Below are positions 1 to 7,986 of a stretch of 36,220 nt of DNA, one piece after another. Source of the stretch: Alphaproteobacteria bacterium (GTDB lineage: Bacteria > Pseudomonadota > Alphaproteobacteria > Sphingomonadales > Sphingomonadaceae); the NCBI GenBank assembly GCA_005882415.1, contig VBAE01000111.1, positions 1-36,220 on the forward strand, written 5' to 3'. Positions within the stretch are counted from its first letter, which is position 1, and every line of letters begins with the position of its first letter. The notes beneath the pieces are model-generated. The model was not told where the DNA came from. It was given only the letters and a program-made list of their open reading frames with translations, and did not search any database. The translations under genes were made by a program, and so were the position numbers.

Positions 1-2
1 TC

Positions 3-326
3 AGCGGCCTGTTCTACATCGATGCCCGCACCACCGGCGGCTACAATACCGGCTCCGACCTGTTCCCGCAGAAGGAGCAGGAGAGCTACACGCTGGTCAA
101 CGCCCGGGTCGGTGTCCGCGGCGCAAACGAGCGCTGGGCGCTGGAGCTGTGGGCGCAGAATTTGTTCAACGTCAATTACGCCCAGGTCGCGTTCAACTCG
201 CCCTTCCAGGCGGGCGCGACCTCGGCCCCGTTCGTCGACCCGCAATTCCCGGGCGGCCGTCAGATCTTCTCCGCCTATCTCGCCGAGCCGCGCACCTACG
301 GAGTCACCGCCCGCTTCAAATTCTGA
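3..326 (+). CDS. TonB-dependent receptor, C-terminal fragment (5' truncated by window)
   Basis: Frame 3 reads SGLFYIDARTTGGYNTGSDLF...LWAQNLFNVNYAQVAFNSPF...RTYGVTARFKF*, with the terminal aromatic residue typical of outer-membrane beta-barrels. Confidence 0.88.
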   Translation, partial: SGLFYIDARTTGGYNTGSDLFPQKEQESYTLVNARVGVRGANERWALELWAQNLFNVNYAQVAFNSPFQAGATSAPFVDPQFPGGRQIFSAYLAEPRTYGVTARFKF

Positions 327-348
327 TCGAAGCGAAAGGAAAAGGATT

Positions 349-380
349 GGGGCCTCGCCGGGAGCGGCGGGGCCCTTTTT
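349..380 (+). terminator. Rho-independent terminator after TonB receptor
   Basis: GGGCCTCGCCG-GGAG-CGGCGGGGCCC stem followed by TTTTT. Confidence 0.8.
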
Positions 381-446
381 CTATGGGACACCGACAGCAG
401 GGACGACCTCTCCGGTGAAAGCGCCACACGTCCCCGCGGCCGGGAT

Positions 447-472
447 GTCCGCTTTCCACCCATTGCAGACAT
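447..472 (+). repeat. 26-bp hairpin repeat, copy A
   Basis: gtccgctttccacccattgcagacat. Confidence 0.9.
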
Positions 473-498
473 CCGATGTGAGTGGCAGCGTGTGAGGA

Positions 499-879
499 AT
501 GATATCCAAGCGTAACTTCAACGGCATCGCTCACGACATTGCCCATCACGCCCAGAGCGGACTTAGCTACCTGCATCCTCATGTGGTTGAGGCGATACGG
601 CGCAACGGCGCTGCCGCTGCGAAGCTAGACCTTATTGCTGAACAGCCTTGGCCCCCGAACTTCATCGTGGAGGTGCCTCTGCAACTCGCCACCGCTGCGC
701 TTCAAAGGAGGTTTCGGGATATGGTGTCGGGAGTGTCTCTCGACGTGGACGACCTCGCCGCCGCTTCGCTGTTGTTTCTCCACCCGGCAGGGAAGGACGA
801 TTACACCGCAGAGGTGCGGTCCGTACTGATCACGAAAGAGGGCAAGCGCTTTGAGCATACCCTCACCGTGGATTGGTGA
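499..879 (+). CDS. hypothetical protein (126 aa)
   Basis: ORF between repeats A and B; stop 11 nt before repeat B. Confidence 0.5.
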   Translation: MISKRNFNGIAHDIAHHAQSGLSYLHPHVVEAIRRNGAAAAKLDLIAEQPWPPNFIVEVPLQLATAALQRRFRDMVSGVSLDVDDLAAASLLFLHPAGKDDYTAEVRSVLITKEGKRFEHTLTVDW

Positions 880-889
880 GGCAGGTAAC

Positions 890-915
890 GTCCCCTTTCC
901 ACCCATTGCGGACAT
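890..915 (+). repeat. 26-bp hairpin repeat, copy B
   Basis: gtcccctttccacccattgcggacat. Confidence 0.9.
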
Positions 916-943
916 TCTGGGCCCGGCACATTATGTCGCTACG

Positions 944-1213
944 ATGACGAGCAGGGGCTCACTTCATGAACAGGTCGCGGCCAATCTGCTGAAGATGCAG
1001 TCGATGGCGCACTTCGCCTCCGACGAGTTGTGGATGACATTCTATCTCTCCGGCCCACCCGATCGCCTGAGGACGGTGGCCGAAGAGCTCGCAGGGGAAG
1101 GCTGGCAGAATACCGACGGTTGGGAAGGCGCCTTCCTCTACCCGAAGGCACGGGTGGCGCGGAATCTTTCGGCCATCGTCGATGTTGCGCGGTCGGTGCA
1201 AGCGCTCTGCTAA
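944..1213 (+). CDS. RraB-like / DUF695-type small protein (tentative)
   Basis: ELWMTFYLSGPPDRLRTVAEELAGEGWQNTDGWEGAFLYPKARV resembles RraB-domain proteins; ORF track start 851 would run through repeat B. Confidence 0.45.
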   Translation: MTSRGSLHEQVAANLLKMQSMAHFASDELWMTFYLSGPPDRLRTVAEELAGEGWQNTDGWEGAFLYPKARVARNLSAIVDVARSVQALC

Positions 1214-1307
1214 ACGCACGCCGTGGGCGTGGTCCTCATCGACGCAGACACTTCGCCAGATGTGACGCGCTCGCAGTTTGTGACTCTCTACGTGTCGCCT
1301 AGCTGAC

Positions 1308-1333
1308 GTCTGCTTTCGACCCATTGCGGACAC
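1308..1333 (+). repeat. 26-bp hairpin repeat, copy C
   Basis: gtctgctttcgacccattgcggacac. Confidence 0.88.
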
Positions 1334-1651
1334 TCAGTCGGGGTCCAAAGCATAGCTCTGATGGGCGCAGTCCGTCGCGGTCCACGCCGCTGCAGGAACG
1401 CCGATGAGCAGTGAAAGCGATGACAGCGCCGCCCCAATCAGGGCGTAGAAGGGACCGTACGGTTGCTGCGATTCGAGGTAAAATGATCCGGCAAGGATCA
1501 CGAATGGCAATATCGCTGCTCCGCAGGCTGCCGCCCAAAATGTGCTGCGCAACAATCGATGGCACAGCCTCGTGAGCAAGGCGGCCCCGAGCGCCGAAAC
1601 GCAGATTACCATTACTATCCAAAGCATCATCGATCGACCCATGGCAGCCAC
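1334..1651 (-). CDS. small membrane protein (hypothetical)
   Basis: Hydrophobic ORF (MMLWIVMVICVSALGAALLTRL...ILPFVILAGSFYL); stop abuts repeat C. Confidence 0.45.
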   Translation of the reverse strand: MAAMGRSMMLWIVMVICVSALGAALLTRLCHRLLRSTFWAAACGAAILPFVILAGSFYLESQQPYGPFYALIGAALSSLSLLIGVPAAAWTATDCAHQSYALDPD

Positions 1652-1672
1652 TCGCCACTCTCTCGGCTGAAT

Positions 1673-1698
1673 ATCCGCTTTCCACCCATCTCGGACCT
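1673..1698 (+). repeat. 26-bp hairpin repeat, copy D (degenerate)
   Basis: atccgctttccacccatctcggacct. Confidence 0.75.
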
Positions 1699-1734
1699 CA
1701 ACGGCGTCACGGCGTCAGCCTCTGCGTTGCAATG

Positions 1735-2235
1735 TCACCATCCTGCCTCTGGAAGAAACGTGATAATGACATAGCGGTTTTGAGCGTCGGGCGCGCCTCT
1801 TGGCGCGTTCACCAAGGGCTCGGAAATCCCAAGCCCCTTGGTCGTGATCTTTGCCCCGGGCACGTTTCGTCCAAGTAGGTACCGCCTCACTCTCTCTGCC
1901 CGACGATAAGAAAGGAGCGGGTCCCGCTCCTCCGCCGCCGAGTTGTCCGTGTGACCCGATATGTCCGCCGTCGCGCCATCGACGCACCCGGACTCCCAAA
2001 GTGCTGCAACGGTATCAAGAATTGCTGTCGCCCGGTCGGTGATTTCGTCGCTTCCAGGATCGAAAAACACGATGAAGGGCCCGGCAAAGCAATCAACAAT
2101 AACAGGAGCGGGCGGCGGCGGCGAGGTCAACGAAGCAGGAGTGATGTAAGCGGATCCCCAGATAACTGGCGCCAGGAGCACTGAGAACGCGTTTAACGCC
2201 ATCAACCCGAGCCTTCCACGACGACAGCCGATCAT
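1735..2235 (-). CDS. OmpA-like domain protein
   Basis: IVFFDPGSDEITDRATAILDTVA...ADISGHTDNSAAEERDPLLSYRRAERVRRYLLGRNVPGAKITTKGLGISEP. Confidence 0.75.
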   Translation of the reverse strand: MIGCRRGRLGLMALNAFSVLLAPVIWGSAYITPASLTSPPPPAPVIVDCFAGPFIVFFDPGSDEITDRATAILDTVAALWESGCVDGATADISGHTDNSAAEERDPLLSYRRAERVRRYLLGRNVPGAKITTKGLGISEPLVNAPRGAPDAQNRYVIITFLPEAGW

Positions 2236-2332
2236 GCACCGCCGGGCCCTCGAGGAGCAAGCGCATCCTTCAGGATAGCGACCAGCTGGCCCCTAATCCG
2301 GTGTCGGGCGACGATTCGGAGGCATAGGGAAG

Positions 2333-2358
2333 GTCCGCTTTCCACCCATTGCAGACAT
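2333..2358 (+). repeat. 26-bp hairpin repeat, copy E
   Basis: gtccgctttccacccattgcagacat. Confidence 0.9.
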
Positions 2359-2447
2359 TCGTGTCCCCTTGAACGCTGGCGTGTTCAGTGAGCGAAACAA
2401 CTGACATTGCGACCCATGGCAACCGCTTGATCCATTTTAGCGCTAAT

Positions 2448-2473
2448 GCTCGCTTTCGACCCATTGCGGACAT
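2448..2473 (+). repeat. 26-bp hairpin repeat, copy F
   Basis: gctcgctttcgacccattgcggacat. Confidence 0.88.
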
Positions 2474-2497
2474 TGGCGGGATAGCTAGGTTCCAGCG

Positions 2498-2771
2498 ATG
2501 CCTCCCATTCTGACCATCGATGATGTGTTCGACATAGAAGCGTGGGGAGGGCTTATAGTCGTTCCCGGCCCGCTGATTGCTGACGGCCCTGCAAGAGCGG
2601 AGGGGCCGGTTCTCCTGAAACGTCCTGATGGTTCGACGGTCACAGCGGTGCTGCGGATGGGCGAGATTTTTCAAACCCCTCCCCCTAAGGAGCGGCGATG
2701 GGGGTGCCTCCTCAAGGGGGTCGAAAAGGCAGAGGTCCCTATCGGGACGGAGGTTTGGCTAACTGACGAAG
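2498..2771 (+). CDS. small EF-Tu domain-2-like protein; frame stays open through repeat G into the next gene
   Basis: ILTIDDVFDIEAWGGLIVVPG...VLLKRPDGSTVTAVL...GCLLKGVEKAEVPIGTEVWL; expected end near VWL but no in-frame stop, so ORF continues to 3601. Confidence 0.45.
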
Positions 2772-2797
2772 GTCCGCTTTCCACCCATTGCGGACAT
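2772..2797 (+). repeat. 26-bp hairpin repeat, copy G (perfect stem GTCCGC/GCGGAC)
   Basis: gtccgctttccacccattgcggacat. Confidence 0.92.
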
Positions 2798-2854
2798 TGG
2801 CGTGTGCGTGCATCCTCGCGGCACAAGAGCAGCGGGGGTTCTGTGTTTCGAGCG

Positions 2855-3601
2855 ATGAAGCTGCGGCCACCGCACGGATGGCCGGCGGTTTGGTGGGAAC
2901 TCGCAATTGTGACCATCGGCGTGCTGATCGCGCTCGGGCTGGGCGAGGTTGCCACCGCCATTCGCTGGCGCTTCGACGCCGCGGAGGCGCGATCGGCAAT
3001 GATGACCGATTTGGAGCGGGACGCCGGCGTCATGCACGAACGGCAACTCGCAAGACGCTGCATCGAGCGGCGGCTCGGCGATGTCGATGCGCTGCTTCAG
3101 CAGGCGAGACGTAGCGGGACTTTGCCGCTGGTGAGCCGCATCGGGCGGCCCCCGACGAGACCATTGGTCACGGCCGCCTGGGACATGAGCGTATCTTCCG
3201 GAGTGCTTCCCCATCTCTCGCGGGACGAAGCAGGCGGCTACTCCGCGAATTTCGACATGATCAATGAAATGGCGGGCGACTTCAAAGCGCAGAGCGCCCT
3301 TTGGGCTAGATTGGCCGCGCTGGAGAATGCCCCCGGCCCGGTCTCACAGGACTTCCTGACCGAATTGATGTTCGTCAGCGCGGAGCTGCGCCTGGGAAGC
3401 CGCTATGTCGATACGGTCGCGGGACAGATCGTCCAAATCGGGCAAGCCAACGGCAGACTCGATTATTGGCTTATCCTCGATCGGGAGAACGGAAGCGCGG
3501 CCGACATAATCGCCGGTCTGCGTTCGATGCCGATATGTCAGCCGTTGGTGGTGGATGGTCGCCCCTATTCGCGGCGAGGGGGAGAAGCGCATGCGCTTTA
3601 G
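2855..3601 (+). CDS. membrane-anchored DUF6090-like protein, tandem paralog 1
   Basis: Start MKLRPPHGWPAVWWELAIVTIGVLIALGLGE; single N-terminal TM; same layout as next two genes. Confidence 0.6.
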   Translation: MKLRPPHGWPAVWWELAIVTIGVLIALGLGEVATAIRWRFDAAEARSAMMTDLERDAGVMHERQLARRCIERRLGDVDALLQQARRSGTLPLVSRIGRPPTRPLVTAAWDMSVSSGVLPHLSRDEAGGYSANFDMINEMAGDFKAQSALWARLAALENAPGPVSQDFLTELMFVSAELRLGSRYVDTVAGQIVQIGQANGRLDYWLILDRENGSAADIIAGLRSMPICQPLVVDGRPYSRRGGEAHAL

Positions 3602-4280
3602 TCTGCCGAGGCCGCTTCATGGCTGGCGACGGTTTCTCGGCGAGGTTGGCGTGATCGTGATCGGCGTGCTGATCGCGTTGGGGGCTCAGCAGGCAGCCGA
3701 GAGCTGGAATCAGCACAATGACGTGGCTGAAGCGCGTAAAGCGTTGCGCGCCGAGATCGCTATCGCCGCGGCCGACGTCCGTGCGCGCATTGCGCTCAGT
3801 CCCTGCGTGAACCGGCGTGCTGCCGACCTCGAACAATGGCTCGAAGGCTATCGCAAGCACGACGCCCGGTCGCCCATCGGAGCCATCGGCCGCCCACCTT
3901 CGAATCCGCCGATCAGCGAAGCATGGGAAACGCTGAAGGCGAGCCCCGCCGCGATGCATATCCCAACGCAAGAGCGGCTCGCCTACGCGACGCTCTATGC
4001 GCGATTGCAGACGATCCGGGAAATCGAGAAGGCCGAGCGCGAGGCCTGGCTCGAGCTTCAAGACTTTCAAGACGCCCCCGATCTCGACCCGGCTTCCGCG
4101 ATGAAGCTGCGCGGATTGATTTATAGGGTCCTTCAGGCAGACGATGCCTTGCAGCGCTACGGCCGCGGGGCTCTCGATGCCGCTGCGCAGATGCAGGTGC
4201 GTCCAGTCGCGCGCCCGCCCGCCAAAGCCTCGGACCTTTGCAGGCCGCTTAAACTGGCTGTGACGAAGGGGGCAGCATGA
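3591..4280 (+). CDS. membrane-anchored DUF6090-like protein, tandem paralog 2
   Basis: MRFSLPRPLHGWRRFLGEVGVIVIGVLIALGAQQAAESWNQ; overlaps upstream stop. Confidence 0.65.
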   Translation: MRFSLPRPLHGWRRFLGEVGVIVIGVLIALGAQQAAESWNQHNDVAEARKALRAEIAIAAADVRARIALSPCVNRRAADLEQWLEGYRKHDARSPIGAIGRPPSNPPISEAWETLKASPAAMHIPTQERLAYATLYARLQTIREIEKAEREAWLELQDFQDAPDLDPASAMKLRGLIYRVLQADDALQRYGRGALDAAAQMQVRPVARPPAKASDLCRPLKLAVTKGAA

Positions 4281-5032
4281 TCTTCAAGCGGGCAGTGGCC
4301 AGGCTGAGGGCGCAGGACTGGATGGCGATCGGCATCGAAATCGGGATCGTCATCATCGGCGTATTTATCGGCACCCAGGTGTCGAATCTGAACAACGCGC
4401 GGATCGAGCAGGCGAAGACCCAGCAAATGGCGCGCGACCTCCAGCCTGAGCTGCGCAACCTCGCGAGGGATTTGCGGATTATGATTGCGTATTACGCCAC
4501 AGCCCGTCGCTATGGCGATACCGCCTTTGCAGGTTGGCGGGACGACCCACGAGTCAGCGATCGCGATTTCGTCATCGCTGCTTACCAGTCCAGCCAGAAC
4601 GTGCTCACCGGGGTCAACAACGCCAGCTGGTCGCAGATTTTCGGCAGCGACCGGCTCCGGGATCTCCAGAATCAGCGTCTGCGCGAGTCCTTGTCGGCAC
4701 TGATGACGACCGACCTTGCCGGTTTCGAGAGAGACCTGTCGACCGAGTATCGCCGCGACGTACGCATGGCGATCCCCGAAGATATCCAGGATGCGATCCG
4801 CGCGCATTGCGGAGACCGGCGCACCGGCCTCGCTACGATCGCCCTGCCGCCGACCTGCACGCTCGATCTCCCCGAGGCGCGCTTCACGGCGGCGGCACAG
4901 GCGCTTCGCGCGAACCCGAAGTTGGTCGGCGAACTGCGCTATCACTTCGCAGTCGTGGCAAGCTATGTTGAGACCATTCGATTCCTCCACGATCTGACGC
5001 ACTCGGCGCTTCAGCAAATCACCCGCGCATGA
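4277..5032 (+). CDS. membrane-anchored DUF6090-like protein, tandem paralog 3
   Basis: MIFKRAVARLRAQDWMAIGIEIGIVIIGVFIGTQVSNLNNARI; ATGA overlap with upstream gene. Confidence 0.65.
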   Translation: MIFKRAVARLRAQDWMAIGIEIGIVIIGVFIGTQVSNLNNARIEQAKTQQMARDLQPELRNLARDLRIMIAYYATARRYGDTAFAGWRDDPRVSDRDFVIAAYQSSQNVLTGVNNASWSQIFGSDRLRDLQNQRLRESLSALMTTDLAGFERDLSTEYRRDVRMAIPEDIQDAIRAHCGDRRTGLATIALPPTCTLDLPEARFTAAAQALRANPKLVGELRYHFAVVASYVETIRFLHDLTHSALQQITRA

Positions 5033-5319
5033 ACCCGGACGATCAGCCCCCGCCGAGGCCGTCGTAAAAGATGAATACGAGGTCCTCCGTGCGTCCGGTT
5101 GAGAACGCTCGCCCCCGGCGTCAACGCCCGGGCGTCCCCACCGGTTGGAGAATGCCGCCGACCATCCTGCCGTCGGCAACCTCGACAGTGAATTGCGGTC
5201 GTCTATGAGGAATGGATAAAGGCTGTCGCCGCTCGTCGATAGTACGGCCCGCTGGTAAAAGCGGCACAATGGCGGTCGATGCGTGGCCGCTTTCACCGAT
5301 CGGTGTCTGGTTGTGACCC

Positions 5320-7984
5320 CTAAGCCGCTCGGCGGCGTTCGGTCTGGGGGTCGGCGGCGGCTTTGGCGAGGCGGGTCTGGAGGGCTTTGACTTTGGCGGG
5401 GCTGAGGATCTTCGCTCCGGCGAGGTCGGTCAGGTAGAAGACATCGACGGCGCGCTCGCCATAAGTGGCGATGTGGGCGGAGTGGACGATGGTGCGCGAT
5501 TCGTAGAGGGCGCCGGCGAGGCCGCTGAGCAGGGCCGGGCGGTCGCGGGCGTTGACTTCGACCACCGTGTAGCGGCTCGAGGCGTGGTTATCGACGAAGG
5601 CGGCGGGCTGGACGCGGAACGCCTCGGCGCGAGCGCGGGGCAGCGGCTCCGGCGCCGTCCTGGACCAGGAAATTGTCGATCGCCATGCCGTCATTGGTGG
5701 TGTGGATGCGCGCGTCGATGATGTTGCCGCCGGCGAGGCTGATCGCGGCGGCGAGGCGGTAGAAGAGGCCGGGCTGGTCCTTCGAATAGAGGCTGACCAG
5801 GGTGGCGCCGCGCTCCGCCTGGACGGAGGTCGAGATGGGACGGGCGCTGGCGGGGGCGCGGTCGGCTGTATCCATCAGCCGGGCATTGCCTTCGAGGACG
5901 TCGAGCGGCTCGGACAGCCAATAGCTGTCGGGGAGGCGGAAGCCCAAGCGGGCGAAGCGCGAATCCTCCCAACCCAAACGCCCGGCAAGCTCCTCCTGCA
6001 CGGAGGCGACCCGCTCGCGGCGGCCCTTCTGCTTGTGGCCCAAGCGGAGCAGCTCCTCGGCGGAATCGAACAGCTCGCGCAGGAGCTGGCGCTTCCAGCC
6101 GTTCCAGACGCCCGGTCCGACCGCGCGGATGTCGACCACGGTCAGCAGGAAGAGGAGGCGAAGCCGCTCCATGCTCGCCACCTTCTCGACGAAATCGGCG
6201 ATGGTCTGCGGATCGGCGAGGTCGCGCTTGAACGCGGTCGCGGACATCAAAAGGTGGCGGCGGACCAGCCAGGCGACGGTGTCGGTTTCGGCTTCGTCGA
6301 GGCCGAGCCGCGGGCAGAGGGTGCGGGCCACCTCGGCGCCGAGCTCGCTATGGTCGCCGCCGCGGCCCTTGGCGATGTCGTGGAGAAGGACCGAGACGTA
6401 CAGCGCCCGGCGCGAGGCGATCGACTTGATCAGGGCGGTGGAGAGCGGATGGTCTTCCTTGAGCTCCCCGCGCTCGATCTTCGCCATCAGGCCGATCGCC
6501 CGGATCGAATGCTCGTCGACCGTGTAGTGATGGTACATGTCGAACTGCATCTGGGCGACGACGCGGCCGAAGTCGGGCACGAAGCGGCCGAACACGCCGG
6601 CCTCGTTCATCCAGCGCAGCACCGTCTCGGGATCGCGGTGCGAGGTGAGGACATCGAGGAACAGGGCGTTGGCGCGCGGAGCGGCGCGGACGGCGGCGTC
6701 GATCAGCTTCGCATCGCGCGCCGCGGCCCGCATTGCCAGCGGATGGATTTCGAGCGCGTGGCGGTCGGCGAGGGCGAATATCTGGAGCAGGCGCACCGGG
6801 TCCTGCTGGAAGAAGTCCTCCGATGGCAGAGCGAGGCGGCCTCGGTCGAGGACGAAGCCTTCGAGCTTGCTCGGCCTGCGGCGCAATGCGGGAAGCCCGA
6901 AGCGGCGGCCGGAGCGGGCGAACTTCTCGTCGAGATGGGCGAGGAACACCCCGGTCAGATCGCCGACCGTCTTCGCGTGGAGGAAATAGTGGCGCATGAA
7001 CCGCTCGACCGGCGAGCGGCCGGGGCGGTCGGCATAGTTCATCCGCGCCGCGATCTCGCGCTGATAGTCGAAGGTAAGGCGCTCCTCCGCCCGCCCCGCA
7101 ACGAGGTGGAGGTGGCAGCGCACCGCCCAGAGGAAGCGCTCGGCGCGCTGGAAGTGGCGGAGCTCCTCGGGCGACAGGAGGCCGACCTCGACCAGCTCGC
7201 GAACGTCGCGGAGGCGATAGGCGAACTTGCCGATCCAGAAGAGGGTGTGGAGGTCGCGAAGGCCGCCTTTGCCCTCCTTGACGTTGGGCTCGACGACGTA
7301 GCGGCTGTCGCCCATGCGCTTGTGGCGGGCGTTGCGTTCCTCAAGTTTCTCGGTGACGAAGGCGCGGGCGTCGGTGCCGACCACTTCCTTCCAGAAACGC
7401 GCCTGGACGACGTCGAACAGGGCCTCGTCGCCCCACAGGTATCGGCCTTCGAGGAGGGCGGTGCGGACCGTATGGTCTTCGCTGGCGGTGCGGATCACCT
7501 CGTCGACCGAGCGGCTGGAATGGCCGACCTTCAGCCCGAGGTCCCAGAGGAGGTAAAGGATCGATTCGATCGCCTGTTCGGACCAGCCGGTCGGCTTCCA
7601 GGGGGTGACGAAGGCGATGTCGACGTCCGAATGGAGCGCCATCTCGCCGCGCCCGTACCCGCCCACGGCCATCAGCAGCAGCCGCTGCGCGTCGGTCGGG
7701 TTGGAGAGGGGGTAGAGGCGCTGGACGGCGAGGTCGTGGACGAGGCGGAGGATCTGGTCGGTGAGGAAGGCGTAGGCCGCGGCGGTCTCGCTTCCCTGCC
7801 AGGGCTTGTCGGCGAGGCGGCGGGCGATTTCTTCGCGGCCTGAGGCGAGGGCTTCCTTGAGGATGGCCAGCGCGTCGCGGCGGAGGGCCTCTGGGCTACC
7901 GTCCAGCGCCGCGATCCGGTCCGACAGCGCCCGGCGATCGACGATCGCTCGGCGGTTGGGGATGGGATGGGCGCGCTCGGGCAT
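5320..7984 (-). pseudogene. glnD: [protein-PII] uridylyltransferase GlnD, split by frameshift/deletion between the two ACT domains
   Basis: ORF 5588-7984 carries NTase, HD and ACT1 up to NFLVQD then shifts frame; ORF 5320-5694 carries PLPRARAEAFRVQPAAFVDNHASSRYTVVEVNARDRPALL (ACT2). Confidence 0.85.
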
Positions 7985-7986
7985 GT

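Noticed and set aside
625-915. Small minus ORFs beginning MSAMGGK / MSAMGRK
   Set aside because: Start codon supplied by the complement of the repeat; likely spurious translations
447-2797. CRISPR array interpretation of the seven repeats
   Set aside because: Spacing of about 115-660 bp is irregular and filled with ORFs; no cas genes
447-2797. True integron attC array
   Set aside because: No integrase and no recognisable attC R'/R'' core; kept only as an analogy
4157-5296. 379-aa minus strand ORF antisense to the third paralog
   Set aside because: Composition typical of an antisense shadow; the + strand frame shows paralog structure
5702-7843. 713-aa + strand ORF antisense to glnD
   Set aside because: Mirror ORF of a GC-rich gene; the minus strand has unmistakable GlnD motifs
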